A DNA stretch of 64,000 bases from Bacillus sp. FJAT-29814. Its GTDB lineage: Bacteria; Bacillota; Bacilli; Bacillales; Cytobacillaceae. The stretch covers positions 391,201-455,200 of the forward strand of contig NZ_LMTJ01000003.1 in assembly GCF_001510715.1 (NCBI RefSeq). The letters run 5' to 3'. Under the pieces are notes generated by a model, which did no database searches, was not told the origin of the DNA, and saw only the letters and a program-made list of their open reading frames with translations. Shown piece by piece: positions 17,803-26,649 of this stretch. How positions within the stretch are numbered: position 1 is the stretch's first letter; each line of letters begins with the position of its first letter. The translations under genes were made by a program, and so were the position numbers.

Positions 17803-18497
17803 AAACAATCGGCCTAATTGGCGGGATGAGTTGGGAATCGACTGCCGAGTATTACCGCATCATTAATGAAGAAGTGCAAAGGAGACTTGGCGGTCTGCAT
17901 TCGGCGAAGTGCTTCCTATACAGCGTTGATTTTTCAGAGATTGAACAGATGCAGGCGACAGGTGAGTGGGAACAGGCAGGCCGATTATTGGGAGAAGCGG
18001 CCCATTCATTAGAAAAAGCCGGGGCTGACTTTATCGTGATTTGTACAAATACAATGCATAAGGTCATCGATCAAATAGAGGAAAGAATCAATATCCCAAT
18101 CTTGCATATTTTAGACGCAACCGCTACCCAAATCGAAAAAGCTGGGATAAATAAAGTCGGCCTCCTGGGAACGAAATACACGATGGAACAAGACTTTTAT
18201 AAATCAAGGTTAATCGCAAACAACCTCGAGGTAATGGTACCGGAATCCCAAGAGCGTGAAATGATCAATAATATCATTTTTGAAGAGTTGTGCTTGGGAA
18301 GAATAGAACGATCTTCAAAGGAATATTATAAACAGGTTATTCAGAAGCTTGTTGAAGCTGGCGCAGAAGGCATCATCCTCGGTTGTACGGAAATTGAATT
18401 ATTGATTAAACCCGAAGATGTTGAAATCCCGCTATTTAATACGACAGAAATCCATGCAAAAGAAGCGGTGAACTTTGCTTTAAAGCAGGGAACCTAA
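17799..18497 (+). CDS. Aspartate/glutamate racemase family protein (RacX/YgeA-like)
   Basis: A 232-residue cofactor-independent amino-acid racemase, probably making a D-amino acid for cell wall or spore use. The two catalytic cysteines are in ICTNTMHK (about residue 83) and LGCTEIELL (about 197); the N-terminal GLIGGMSWEST is the family signature. The start is TTG 17799 behind AGAGGAGG and overlaps the preceding lipoprotein gene by four bases. Substrate preference within the family (Asp, Glu or broad) is not determinable here. Confidence 0.85.
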   Translation: MKTIGLIGGMSWESTAEYYRIINEEVQRRLGGLHSAKCFLYSVDFSEIEQMQATGEWEQAGRLLGEAAHSLEKAGADFIVICTNTMHKVIDQIEERINIPILHILDATATQIEKAGINKVGLLGTKYTMEQDFYKSRLIANNLEVMVPESQEREMINNIIFEELCLGRIERSSKEYYKQVIQKLVEAGAEGIILGCTEIELLIKPEDVEIPLFNTTEIHAKEAVNFALKQGT

Positions 18498-18519
18498 AAT
18501 GGTTTCCTGCTTATTTTTT
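18483..18519. terminator. Rho-independent terminator
   Basis: AAGCAGGGAACC (18483-18494) pairs with GGTTTCCTGCTT (18501-18512), one mismatch, then a T-run. The left arm overlaps the end of the racemase gene; the convergent gene ends at 18511. Confidence 0.88.
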
Positions 18520-19134
18520 TCCTATCCACATCTTCCTTCCAGCCTCAATTTCGCGATATATATCATCCTTCAGTTGAAATCTTACCCGCCAAAAATCTTT
18601 TTTCCAAAGTGAACAATCTTTTTCAAAATGACATAGAAGTTCCAACATAGAGATAGTCTCGCTAGCTTCAATATCGATCACTTCATTTTTATGACAAAGT
18701 GCTGTTAAACCATGTTCAATGGAGAGAAGGCAATCTTTGAAAAAATTGATGCAGAAATAGGACTGTCCTTCTTTTTCATAGTCAGGGACAATTTCCAGGA
18801 CTGGTTTACCCAGGAAAGGGTGAATTTCTTCTGCCGACTCAAATACAATCGGGTCAAAGTTGTACGTTTCTTTATCAAAAACTTCAAACTCTTGTCCCGT
18901 TGTCTGCCATTCAAACAAAGTCTTTAAAATAGTTTCATAGATTTCATCGAAATGGTCCCGTACATAACATAAGGCATGGTAGTTTGCCTCAGTTAATGGT
19001 TCCTGGCTATCCATCATGCTTTTTAAAGCCAGTTCCGTCTGGCCAAAAAGGCCTTCGGAGCACTTTACCTTAAGATCCCCCTCCCAGCACCGAAATTTCT
19101 CAGAATACTCAAATCCCTCAAACTTGATCGACAT
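18511..19134 (-). CDS. Uncharacterised protein, DUF6985-like (immunity-type)
   Basis: A 207-residue acidic cytoplasmic protein without signal or membrane segments. The opening phrase KFEGFEYSEKFRCWEGDLKV and the central NFDPIVFESAEEIHPFLGKP are reminiscent of DUF6985, a family often found beside SMI1/KNR4-type immunity proteins. The start at 19134 has GGGAGGAAC upstream. No toxin gene is adjacent; the neighbours are a racemase and a two-component system. The family call is from memory and tentative; the reading frame itself is secure. Confidence 0.55.
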   Translation of the reverse strand: MSIKFEGFEYSEKFRCWEGDLKVKCSEGLFGQTELALKSMMDSQEPLTEANYHALCYVRDHFDEIYETILKTLFEWQTTGQEFEVFDKETYNFDPIVFESAEEIHPFLGKPVLEIVPDYEKEGQSYFCINFFKDCLLSIEHGLTALCHKNEVIDIEASETISMLELLCHFEKDCSLWKKDFWRVRFQLKDDIYREIEAGRKMWIGKK

Positions 19135-19283
19135 AGGTTCCTCCCAAAATTAAAATATTCTACTAAATTTTACCACCTAAACCCAGATTTGCGAATCAAT
19201 CCTCTCTTTTTTCTTTTAAAAAACATTGGTATTCTATTAAAGATAGATTTTCAAATTTTCCCTTAATAGGAATTTAAATAAAC

Positions 19284-19330
19284 CTTAAGAAAATCTTAAG
19301 ATTTATACTAAGTTAGTTTTAAGATTTTCT
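19284..19330 (+). promoter_or_regulatory. Promoter with repeated CTTAAGA boxes (probable autoregulatory site)
   Basis: CTTAAGAAAATC (19285-19296), CTTAAGATT (19296-19304) and TTTTAAGATTTTC (19318-19330) form direct repeats spaced about 11 and then 24 bp, around a -10-like TATACT (19305-19310). OmpR-family regulators usually bind such direct repeats, so autoregulation of the downstream two-component operon is a reasonable inference. Confidence 0.5.
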
Positions 19331-19374
19331 GTTTAGGATAGAGACAGGTAAGGATAGAAAGAAGGCGGAGGAAA

Positions 19375-20067
19375 ATGACCAAATATAATGTGCTAGTGGT
19401 TGACGATGAAAAAGAAATCCGTGATGCGATTGAAATATATCTTAAAAATGAGGGCATCACCGTTCTGAAAGCACAGGATGGAATTGAAGCGCTGGAGATT
19501 TTAAATGAACGGAATGTTCATCTAATCGTTCTTGATGTAATGATGCCAAGGCTTGATGGGATATCGGCGACCTTTAAAATTCGCGAAAAACAAAACATTC
19601 CTATCATTATTTTAAGTGCAAAAACTGAAGATACCGATAAGATCCTGGGACTCCAGGTAGGCGCGGATGATTATGTCACGAAACCATTTAATCCGATGGA
19701 GCTTGTCGCCCGCGTGAAATCGCAGTTGCGAAGATATGTGACACTCGGGACCTATGATGGGATTAAAAAAGTCATTGATCTTAATGGGCTTACACTTGAC
19801 CAGGCGGCGAAGGAAGTGTGCGTTAACGGGGAATCGGTTAAGCTGACGCCGATTGAATACAAGATTGTCGAGTTATTGATGACCAATGCCGGCCGTGTAT
19901 TTTCCATTGACGAGATTTATGAACGGGTTTGGAAGGAACCCGGTTATAATGCGGAAAATACGGTGGCGGTCCATATTCGAAAAATCCGTGAAAAAATTGA
20001 GATTGATCCGAAAAATCCAAGATATTTGAAGGTGGTGTGGGGCATTGGCTACAAGATGGAAAAGTAG
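19375..20067 (+). CDS. OmpR-family response regulator
   Basis: A 230-residue DNA-binding response regulator. The receiver domain (1-120) has the acidic pair in VVDDEKE, phospho-acceptor Asp54 in LIVLDVMMP, and Lys in TKPFNP. The winged-helix output domain (about 130-230) ends with NTVAVHIRKIREKIE and the wing YLKVVWGIGYKM. The start is ATG 19375 with GGCGGAGG upstream. The kinase gene overlaps its 3' end by 23 bp. It resembles the VanR/YycF-like class, but the stimulus is not evident. Confidence 0.92.
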   Translation: MTKYNVLVVDDEKEIRDAIEIYLKNEGITVLKAQDGIEALEILNERNVHLIVLDVMMPRLDGISATFKIREKQNIPIIILSAKTEDTDKILGLQVGADDYVTKPFNPMELVARVKSQLRRYVTLGTYDGIKKVIDLNGLTLDQAAKEVCVNGESVKLTPIEYKIVELLMTNAGRVFSIDEIYERVWKEPGYNAENTVAVHIRKIREKIEIDPKNPRYLKVVWGIGYKMEK

Positions 20068-22285
20068 TATTGTCCTCTATATTTGGGCCTTTTTTCTAAC
20101 ATTTGCGCTTGGTGGAATTATGACATTTTTCACGTCTGGCCAAAGATACATACATCAGGACTATTTCCACACTCCTGAATTTCAATCTGAGCTTGACCAA
20201 ATCGCCTCCTACCTCGCAATGTTTGAACTGAACAAGACGACACCGGAAGAGGCGAAAGCAGCGATTACTGTCAGCGCGGAAGAAATTGACGAGCACCGCT
20301 ATCGATATGGAGACTTGGATTCGCAAATTTCCAACATTAAAGAGCAATACGAAAGTCGGATTCAGGATGCATTAGCGTCCAATAATGAAGAAGTCGCCAA
20401 TGTCTACATTAAGGAAAGAGACACGAAGATTGACGACATTAGTAAAAACTTTTCAAGTGACGATCATGTCCGGCAAAAGATCCTCAAGGAAAAAGAAGCG
20501 AAAATCGATAAGTTTTTTAAAGAACGGAACCAATATCTTGCAGATTTTTCAAGATACAGCAAAACCTTTACCTATTATTATAAAGACCCGAATACCGGCG
20601 AGGTCCATACCAACCTAGCGGATTCCAACCAAGGAAGCTTGAAGCAAAGTGACATGCTGTATGTGACTGACTTTTCGATTCCGAGTAATTACTTCATCCA
20701 TTTCGGTTCCGGAGGGTACGATGAAATTTCTGAAGCATTAACGGCAGCAAACAATAATGTGTCGTTTGAAGGACAGCTTGGGATTGCCAAAAACCTTGAA
20801 GATTCCAACTTTATTATGAGGGAATACAACAACTATAAACAAAATCAATCCATCATGCTTGTCTATGTCTTGGCAAGTGGAGTTGTTCTGTTATTGTGCC
20901 TATTTTTTTCAAGAAGAATGGCTGGAGTAAATGCGGATTTGGGGAATTGGCGGCCGTATTACAACAAGTTACCAATTGACATCAGGGTGGCATTGTTCGC
21001 AGTAGTGGCGATTATTGGCGTCATTACAACGGCGGTCATGAGTGACAGTATTTCATATCTCCCGCTAAACCCTTATCTTTCTAATGTAGTGGAAATTGTA
21101 TTCAATCTGGCCATCGCTGCTTTATTGGTCATGGTTGCGTATATTCAGTTGAAATTTTTGATGACTGATCTCAAGGATTGGCCTAATTTGAAAATCCAGT
21201 GGGAAAAGAGTCTGATGAAAAAGTCCTGGAAACTGACGAAGCAATTTTTCATTTCTGCAAAAGAAAATTTGGTTGAAGCGTTCCTTGTCCAAAGTATTGG
21301 TGTTCAGGTGTTTGTTCTGTTGGCTGCTGTGTTTTTTATCGGGATGGCGTCATTCATGACTGCAATAAATCCGATTTTTATTCTATTTTATCTAGTGCTG
21401 CTGGCGGCAGCCGGTGTCCCACTTGGGATATTCCTGCTCAAAAAAGTCGGATATTTTAACCGAATTGTGAAAAAAACAAACGAACTGGCTGAAGGAAAAC
21501 TGGGGGAAGATCTGCCAGTCAAAGGGAAATCGGTGTTTGCCACCCTTGCAGGCAACATCAATGTCCTGAAACAGGGAGTAAAGCAATCCCAGTCTGAGCA
21601 AGCCAAGAGTGAACGACTGAAAACAGAGCTGATCACCAACGTCAGCCATGATTTAAGAACGCCATTGACATCCATTATTACCTATACGCAGCTGTTGAAG
21701 GAGAGCGGCTTATCGGAGGACGAGCGGAAAGCGTATCTTGAAATTATTGACAGAAAATCAAAGCGGTTAAAAATATTAATCGATGATTTATTTGAAGTGT
21801 CAAAAATGGCCACTGGCAACATCAAACTTGTCAAGGAGCGAGTCGATCTCAATCAACTTTTGGAGCAGGCACTTGCGGAATATGACGAAACAATACAGGC
21901 GTCCAGCCTGCAATTCCGGGTGACCAAAGCCAGCGAGCCGGTTTATGCCCTAGTGGACGGACAAAAGCTCTGGCGTGTGTTTGATAACTTAATAGGCAAT
22001 ATCTTGAAATATTCATTAGAAAATTCACGGGTTTATATTTCGATTGTAACCCATGAGAATCAAGCGGTCTTAACGTTTAAAAACGTTTCAAAATATGAAC
22101 TAAGCGACAATGCCGATGAACTGTATGAACGGTTCAAGCGCGGCGATACATCACGCCATACGGATGGGTCTGGCCTCGGCCTTGCGATTGTTAAATCCAT
22201 CATCGACCTTCATGAAGGCAAAATGGATATCGAGGCGGACGGGGACTTATTTAAAGTGATGATTACGTTATGGATGGAGAGTTAA
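20045..22285 (+). CDS. Sensor histidine kinase with multi-span membrane domain
   Basis: A 746-residue kinase. There is a membrane helix near residues 10-30, an extracellular region of about 240 residues with charged coiled-coil-like stretches (100-180), then five more membrane segments between about 275 and 465, a HAMP-like linker, and the kinase core: His535 in NVSHDLRTPLTS, an N-box LIGNILKYS, and GSGLGLAIVKSI. The start is TTG 20045, within the end of the regulator gene and preceded by AAGGTGGTG; this overlap fits translational coupling. It most likely phosphorylates the upstream regulator. Such six-span kinases often sense envelope stress, which is inference only. Confidence 0.88.
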   Translation: MATRWKSSIVLYIWAFFLTFALGGIMTFFTSGQRYIHQDYFHTPEFQSELDQIASYLAMFELNKTTPEEAKAAITVSAEEIDEHRYRYGDLDSQISNIKEQYESRIQDALASNNEEVANVYIKERDTKIDDISKNFSSDDHVRQKILKEKEAKIDKFFKERNQYLADFSRYSKTFTYYYKDPNTGEVHTNLADSNQGSLKQSDMLYVTDFSIPSNYFIHFGSGGYDEISEALTAANNNVSFEGQLGIAKNLEDSNFIMREYNNYKQNQSIMLVYVLASGVVLLLCLFFSRRMAGVNADLGNWRPYYNKLPIDIRVALFAVVAIIGVITTAVMSDSISYLPLNPYLSNVVEIVFNLAIAALLVMVAYIQLKFLMTDLKDWPNLKIQWEKSLMKKSWKLTKQFFISAKENLVEAFLVQSIGVQVFVLLAAVFFIGMASFMTAINPIFILFYLVLLAAAGVPLGIFLLKKVGYFNRIVKKTNELAEGKLGEDLPVKGKSVFATLAGNINVLKQGVKQSQSEQAKSERLKTELITNVSHDLRTPLTSIITYTQLLKESGLSEDERKAYLEIIDRKSKRLKILIDDLFEVSKMATGNIKLVKERVDLNQLLEQALAEYDETIQASSLQFRVTKASEPVYALVDGQKLWRVFDNLIGNILKYSLENSRVYISIVTHENQAVLTFKNVSKYELSDNADELYERFKRGDTSRHTDGSGLGLAIVKSIIDLHEGKMDIEADGDLFKVMITLWMES

Positions 22286-22316
22286 AGGGTTAGAAAAATG
22301 AGAGGGGATTGGCAAG

Positions 22317-22829
22317 ATGGTATTGGATTTCTCAGAGATTTATTCTCTGTTTTATAAACGGCTGTACCTGAACGCATATTCAATTACAAGGGATCGATAT
22401 TATGCGGAGGATATTGTCCAAGAGACGTTTATTAAGGCAATGAACAAAATGGATACTATTGAAGATGTGCGAAAAATGGGGGCTTGGTTATCGGTAATAG
22501 CCACCCGGACGGCGATTGATTTTATCCGCAGGGAAAAGAAACGAAAAGGTGTCCTGATGGACCAGGAGACACTTGAGTTCATAGGAAAAGAAATGAACCA
22601 AAATGTGCTGCAAGAGGTCGAGGCATCCTGTTTGTTTGACCAAATTAAAAATGCCGCTGGCAAACTGTCCCGCGAACAGCAGGGGCTGTTGACGCTAAAG
22701 GTGTTGAAGGGGCTGAAGGAAGAGGAAATCGCCCATTTATTGCAACTCAACCCATGCACCGTAAAGACCAAGATTTATCGGGCAAGGAAAAAACTAAAAA
22801 CGCTTGTGTTTGAGACGAAAATAGCATGA
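22317..22829 (+). CDS. ECF RNA polymerase sigma factor
   Basis: A 170-residue sigma-70 family member of the extracytoplasmic-function group. Region 2 is at about residues 10-75 (YYAEDIVQETFIKAMNKM and GAWLSVIATRTAIDFIRRE); region 4 is at about 110-165 (LSREQQGLLTLKVLKGLKEEEIAHLL, then TVKTKIYRARKKLK). The start is ATG 22317 after GAGGGGATT. It lies 31 bp after the histidine kinase and reads as part of the same operon. A membrane anti-sigma gene normally follows; here there is only a 40-codon frame. Confidence 0.9.
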   Translation: MVLDFSEIYSLFYKRLYLNAYSITRDRYYAEDIVQETFIKAMNKMDTIEDVRKMGAWLSVIATRTAIDFIRREKKRKGVLMDQETLEFIGKEMNQNVLQEVEASCLFDQIKNAAGKLSREQQGLLTLKVLKGLKEEEIAHLLQLNPCTVKTKIYRARKKLKTLVFETKIA

Positions 22830-22841
22830 GGAGTTGGATAG

Positions 22842-22964
22842 ATGGAAAAAGCTGCTGAGGCGGCTTTTTCGTCGTATGACGGGGTTTATACTGCCCATGA
22901 AGGGGTTCAACCGGGAGGAGCAAATTTAAAAGAAGGAATTATCTTACCCGTGGAGAAGTCTTAA
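22842..22964 (+). CDS. 40-codon frame after the ECF sigma gene (possible anti-sigma remnant)
   Basis: This small frame begins 12 bp after the sigma stop with a good AGGAGTTGG site and encodes MEKAAEAAFSSYDGVYT... ending in LPVEKS. It has no membrane helix and no zinc-binding anti-sigma motif. By position it should be the anti-sigma gene, so it may be a truncated remnant or an unrelated small protein. I cannot align it with any family from memory. Confidence 0.4.
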   Translation: MEKAAEAAFSSYDGVYTAHEGVQPGGANLKEGIILPVEKS

Positions 22965-23005
22965 AATGGGGCAAACGGAAAAAATTAATAGGCAGGGATC
23001 ATTAA

Positions 23006-23377
23006 ATGGAAATTGAAGGCTATGTATCACTTTGGGTTGGCAATTTTTCTAGCAAGGAGGAATTGAATAATTATTTATACATCTCCTACGATGAGGATGG
23101 TGATGCCATTCCATCAAAATTTGAAGAGGATTTTGAAATCGACTACTATGACACCGATTTTCGAGAAGCCGGGTTTTTCGAAAAAGAAATAACGAGCATT
23201 CAAGAAATACTTAAAGGCTGCTCCTATGAAGAGAACATCATCCCAGCTATCATTAGCACAATTGGAGAAACGCTGGAAAAACCGGTAAACAGCATGATTT
23301 TGCTATACAACTTCAAATATAATGGACAACCAAGCAAGCGTCCGATGACTTTCCTAGGCACTCTCCACTATAAATAA
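23006..23377 (+). CDS. Immunity protein 22 (Imm22) family protein
   Basis: A 123-residue acidic protein. The opening VSLWVGNFSSKEELNNYL, then FEIDYYDTDFREAGFFE and the C-terminal NSMILLYNFKY fit the Imm22 family, which neutralises toxin domains of polymorphic toxin systems in other bacteria. The start is ATG 23006, with GGCAGGGA upstream. No LXG, RHS or WXG toxin lies nearby, so here it is an orphan, perhaps protecting against relatives' toxins. Activity is inferred from family only. Confidence 0.75.
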   Translation: MEIEGYVSLWVGNFSSKEELNNYLYISYDEDGDAIPSKFEEDFEIDYYDTDFREAGFFEKEITSIQEILKGCSYEENIIPAIISTIGETLEKPVNSMILLYNFKYNGQPSKRPMTFLGTLHYK

Positions 23378-23426
23378 CCCGGTTTTTACTATTGGCATAG
23401 TCTAAAAAATGAGTTTGTTTCATATT

Positions 23427-23442
23427 ATGAAAGCGCATACAT
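23427..23442 (+). promoter_or_regulatory. cre site (CcpA operator) before the GPH symporter
   Basis: ATGAAAGCGCATACAT fits the consensus WTGNAANCGNWWNCAW at every fixed position. It lies 46 bp before the start codon, so catabolite repression of the transporter is expected. Confidence 0.75.
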
Positions 23443-23487
23443 TTCTGACGCAGAAATCAACATTCCGAATCAGGAGCGTGAAATGAA

Positions 23488-24858
23488 ATGAGTCAAACCA
23501 TTATTGAAGGGCCATGGGTCAGCCAGCAGACTGTAGATTTGGAAAAACCAAGCAAAAAAGAGATGTGGTCATACGGAATCGGCAGCTTTGGCATTTTTTC
23601 CGTAACGACCCTTATTAGTTCCTTCTTAACCTTCTATTACACCGATGTCGTGGGTTTGGCTGGCGGATTGGTCGGAACAATGATGCTGATTGCCCGCCTG
23701 TTTGACGGCGTCACAGATGTTTGGATGGGCTCAATCGTCGACGGCACGAAATCCCGGCACGGAAAAGCGCGGCCCTGGCTACTATGGATGACCGTACCGC
23801 TTGGGATTACCATCGTAGCGTTATTTTCAGTCCCGGACCTTGGGCTCACCGGCAAGATTGTTTACGCATATATCACCTACATGCTTTTCATCCTCCTGTA
23901 TACAGCAGTTTCGATCCCGTACAAAACATTACTTGGCGTAATGACACAGCACCAGCATAGCCGCTCACTTTCCAATATCTATTCCACCATCTTCACCATG
24001 ACTGGGACTCTCATTGTCATGACCTTCACCCAACCATTGTCAAAATTAATTGGTTGGACCGGACTTGCTTCCTTTTACGGAATCCTTTCCGTTTTCACCC
24101 TGTATATTACTTTCCGATCTGTGAAGGAAAGGGTAGGGGCAGATTCAAACTCCCAAGAGAAAATTCCGTTTGCCACCGGCTTCAAAGCGTTATTGAAAAA
24201 TAAATATTGGATCATCATCACGATTTTTTGCGTCACATTTTATACGACGATTTGCCTTGTTCAAGGTGCAGGACTTTATTATGCACAGTGGGTAATTGGC
24301 GACATCAACAAATTTCCGATTATCGGGCTCACTTTAACTGCTCCGATGATCATCGGTTTATTTTTCATCGGGCCGCTAGTGGCCAGGTACGGGAAACGTA
24401 AAGTTGCCATTATTGGAGCGGTTATTGCGATTGTCGGCCAAATTATTAAGTGGGTCGATCCGAGCAATTTGCCGATGTTTTTAGTGGGGAGTGCCATCGC
24501 GGGCTTCGGGGTAATGCCTACGCTCGGTCTGATTATTGCGATGGTCAATGATACGGTGGAATATGGCGAGTTTAAAACAGGGATTCGTACCGAGGGCTTG
24601 GTCAATAGTGCCGCAAGCTTCGGCATGAAATTTGGGACTGGACTCGGTTTGGCGTTGGTCGGTTGGCTGCTCGGCATCGGCGGTTACGTTGGCGGGGCAG
24701 CCGAACAGCCTGAATTGGCTGTTACTATGATCAAAGCAGTTAACATCCAAATCCCGCTCGCATTAGCTGTCATTCAGATTATCCTTATGCTGATGTTTAA
24801 AATTGATAAAGAATATCCGGCCATCGTGGCAGAACTTCAACGGCGGAAAACAAAGTAG
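23488..24858 (+). CDS. Glycoside-pentoside-hexuronide (GPH) cation symporter
   Basis: A 456-residue, 12-helix sugar:cation symporter of the GPH family (MelB, XynP, YjmB relatives). Marks are WSYGIGSFGIFSVTT at the first helix, LIARLFDGVTDVWMGSIVDGTKSRHGKARPW with the cation-binding aspartates, and VNDTVEYGEFKTGIRTEG in the second half. The start is ATG 23488 behind GGAGCGTG. No glycosidase or kinase gene follows, so the substrate is open; beta-glucosides, xylosides and hexuronides are all possible. The cre site upstream is consistent with a secondary carbon source. Confidence 0.88.
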   Translation: MSQTIIEGPWVSQQTVDLEKPSKKEMWSYGIGSFGIFSVTTLISSFLTFYYTDVVGLAGGLVGTMMLIARLFDGVTDVWMGSIVDGTKSRHGKARPWLLWMTVPLGITIVALFSVPDLGLTGKIVYAYITYMLFILLYTAVSIPYKTLLGVMTQHQHSRSLSNIYSTIFTMTGTLIVMTFTQPLSKLIGWTGLASFYGILSVFTLYITFRSVKERVGADSNSQEKIPFATGFKALLKNKYWIIITIFCVTFYTTICLVQGAGLYYAQWVIGDINKFPIIGLTLTAPMIIGLFFIGPLVARYGKRKVAIIGAVIAIVGQIIKWVDPSNLPMFLVGSAIAGFGVMPTLGLIIAMVNDTVEYGEFKTGIRTEGLVNSAASFGMKFGTGLGLALVGWLLGIGGYVGGAAEQPELAVTMIKAVNIQIPLALAVIQIILMLMFKIDKEYPAIVAELQRRKTK

Positions 24859-24921
24859 AATTTATTTTTCAAAAGTAAGCAAAATAAGAGGGTAGATAAG
24901 CATTAACAAGGAGGCTAAACT

Positions 24922-25062
24922 TTGTCCAAGAAAAAATACACACCCTCGCCTGATGTGGACCAAAAGAAATTATTGGATGATAAAGTGAAAAAAGCGCGAG
25001 CTAACAACTTTGAAGATGACCATGTGCGCCGAGTCACGCCAAATGGAGCAGATGGGCAATAG
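24922..25062 (+). CDS. Small hydrophilic protein, 46 residues
   Basis: TTG start at 24922 with a perfect AAGGAGG eight bases before. The product, beginning MSKKKYTPSPDVDQKK and ending NGADGQ, is highly charged with no hydrophobic segment; it resembles the many small basic/acidic proteins of Bacillus spores, but I do not recognise it. It is followed by a strong terminator shared with the convergent lipase-like gene. The ribosome binding site makes the frame credible. Confidence 0.55.
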   Translation: MSKKKYTPSPDVDQKKLLDDKVKKARANNFEDDHVRRVTPNGADGQ

Positions 25063-25086
25063 CAACACAGCCTATTCGTCTACAAT

Positions 25087-25119
25087 AAAAAAACGAAGGG
25101 GAAGTTCTCCTTCGTTTTT
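25087..25119. terminator. Bidirectional terminator
   Basis: AAAAACGAAGG (25089-25099) pairs with CCTTCGTTTTT (25109-25119), between convergent genes. Confidence 0.92.
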
Positions 25120-25925
25120 CACGTATTCCGATATTGGTGCTTTAACTGGTAAATCATTTGCTCAGAAATGGCCGCGTACCCTTTTGGGCTCGGATGAATC
25201 CCGTCTGTAGAAAGATTATCAAGATTATCTCTATTAATCACCTTGGTTGTTTCGACCACAACGCTTGAGGCGAGTTGGTTGGCAGTTTCGTAGATTATAA
25301 GATTCCATTTCGGCAGCAGCTGATCAGCAAGGGAGTACAGACTGTCATTCGGTGGAATTGGATTGTACTGTTCTAGAAACACAATGGTAGCGCCAGGATT
25401 GATCCTATTTATTTTTGCCGATATGTCGGTTAAATTTTTTGAAAAATGGTCCTGTAGTTGCTGAAAAGATTGGATCACCGTTGTCAGGTCTCGTTTGTTC
25501 GACGCATGGAGAATATCATTACCGCCAACATTGATGGTAATGATGTCGGCATGCCGGATGGCTTCATCAAACTTTCCCGCTTGAACGAGTTCATTTAACT
25601 CTCCGCTGGTTAGACCGTTTATTCCTTCATTTTGAGTGTAGACCGGTTTATTGATTTGCTGGCCCAATTTTTCGGAGAACTGGGTGACCAAATCTTCATT
25701 TTGGCCCGCGCCAAAACCGCGAATCACTGAATCCCCTAGTGCCAATTGATTGATTTGTGTCGCCTTCGTATCCCGAAAGAAATCGATATAGGAGACTTTT
25801 GCAGATGCGGATTGAACTGTTTGTTTTTTCAGTTTATGGATTTGATAGTGCGGATAATAGAACCATGAAGCCATTCCAATGCCAATGACTGCCACTGATA
25901 TAATCAAATATTTCAACACTTTCAT
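25119..25925 (-). CDS. SGNH/GDSL-family hydrolase, membrane-anchored
   Basis: A 268-residue esterase-like protein with an uncleaved-looking N-terminal hydrophobic helix (residues 5-23). SGNH blocks are complete: block I LALGDS with nucleophile Ser66, block II with Gly, block III GGND (about residue 132), and block V DGIHP with the Asp-His pair. B. subtilis YpmR-like proteins have this architecture. It likely acts outside the membrane on acyl esters of lipids or wall polymers. The start is ATG 25925 with GAGGTGAT upstream. Substrate unknown. Confidence 0.85.
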   Translation of the reverse strand: MKVLKYLIISVAVIGIGMASWFYYPHYQIHKLKKQTVQSASAKVSYIDFFRDTKATQINQLALGDSVIRGFGAGQNEDLVTQFSEKLGQQINKPVYTQNEGINGLTSGELNELVQAGKFDEAIRHADIITINVGGNDILHASNKRDLTTVIQSFQQLQDHFSKNLTDISAKINRINPGATIVFLEQYNPIPPNDSLYSLADQLLPKWNLIIYETANQLASSVVVETTKVINRDNLDNLSTDGIHPSPKGYAAISEQMIYQLKHQYRNT

Positions 25926-26053
25926 TCTATCACCTCTTAATTTTCCTATTATAACAGGGAAAAATGGCAGTGGTAATTAGGAGGTGATTTCCAATTTATG
26001 TGTTTAATCGGGCCGCCAATGGTTAAAAATAAGGTAAAAATTAGGTTTGGCGT

Positions 26054-26614
26054 GTGGTTAATTTGAACTTTATTGTTGAAGCCTTCATTCTTTTGATTAC
26101 AAGCGTCGTACTACTTAGATTTACCGGGAAAAAATCGGTTGCCAAGATGACTAATTTGGAAACCGTAATTATTTTAGCAATTGGGACGACCATGGGGCAT
26201 GCCATAAAGGAACATAAGTTTTGGCAGGTCATTCTGATTTTGATCTTTTTTGGGTTATTTTTGGTTTTTTTTCAGAAACTTCAAATGAAATCCAGTAAGA
26301 TTGAACGGTATATGACTGGCGAAGCAACCTTGGTGATTAATAATGGAAAATTTATAATGGAAAACATGAGAAAGCTCAGAATGTCGGAAGGTCAGCTGGA
26401 AATGCGCCTTAGGCAGAAAGGAATTTCGTATGTTTCTGATGTCAAAATTGGTACCATTGAATTGGATGGTGAATTCGGGTACGAACTGATGCCCCATGCA
26501 AAACCGATCACACAGGACCAGCTGTTGCAGATTTTGGGTAAACAAGGGAGCGAAGTTCGAACCGAGGCAAAAGGGGAGAACATCTTTGATCAGGTGGTTA
26601 AGAATAATAAATAA
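26054..26614 (+). CDS. DUF421-family membrane protein
   Basis: A 186-residue protein with three N-terminal membrane helices (to about residue 80) and a cytoplasmic C-terminal domain, the pattern of DUF421 (YetF, YdfR, YkjA relatives), several of which belong to the sporulation regulon in B. subtilis. Marks are VVLLRFTGKKSVAKMTNLE and, in the soluble domain, GKFIMENMRKLRMSEGQLEMRLRQKG. The start codon is uncertain: GTG 26054 has only a weak AGG upstream and TTG 26063 is an alternative. Function unknown. Confidence 0.8.
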   Translation: MVNLNFIVEAFILLITSVVLLRFTGKKSVAKMTNLETVIILAIGTTMGHAIKEHKFWQVILILIFFGLFLVFFQKLQMKSSKIERYMTGEATLVINNGKFIMENMRKLRMSEGQLEMRLRQKGISYVSDVKIGTIELDGEFGYELMPHAKPITQDQLLQILGKQGSEVRTEAKGENIFDQVVKNNK

Positions 26615-26649
26615 GGGCGTCTAAGAGTCTTGACGCCCGAGATTTTTTT
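26615..26649 (+). terminator. Rho-independent terminator
   Basis: GGGCGTC (26615-26621) pairs with GACGCCC (26632-26638), then GAGATTTTTTT. Confidence 0.9.
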
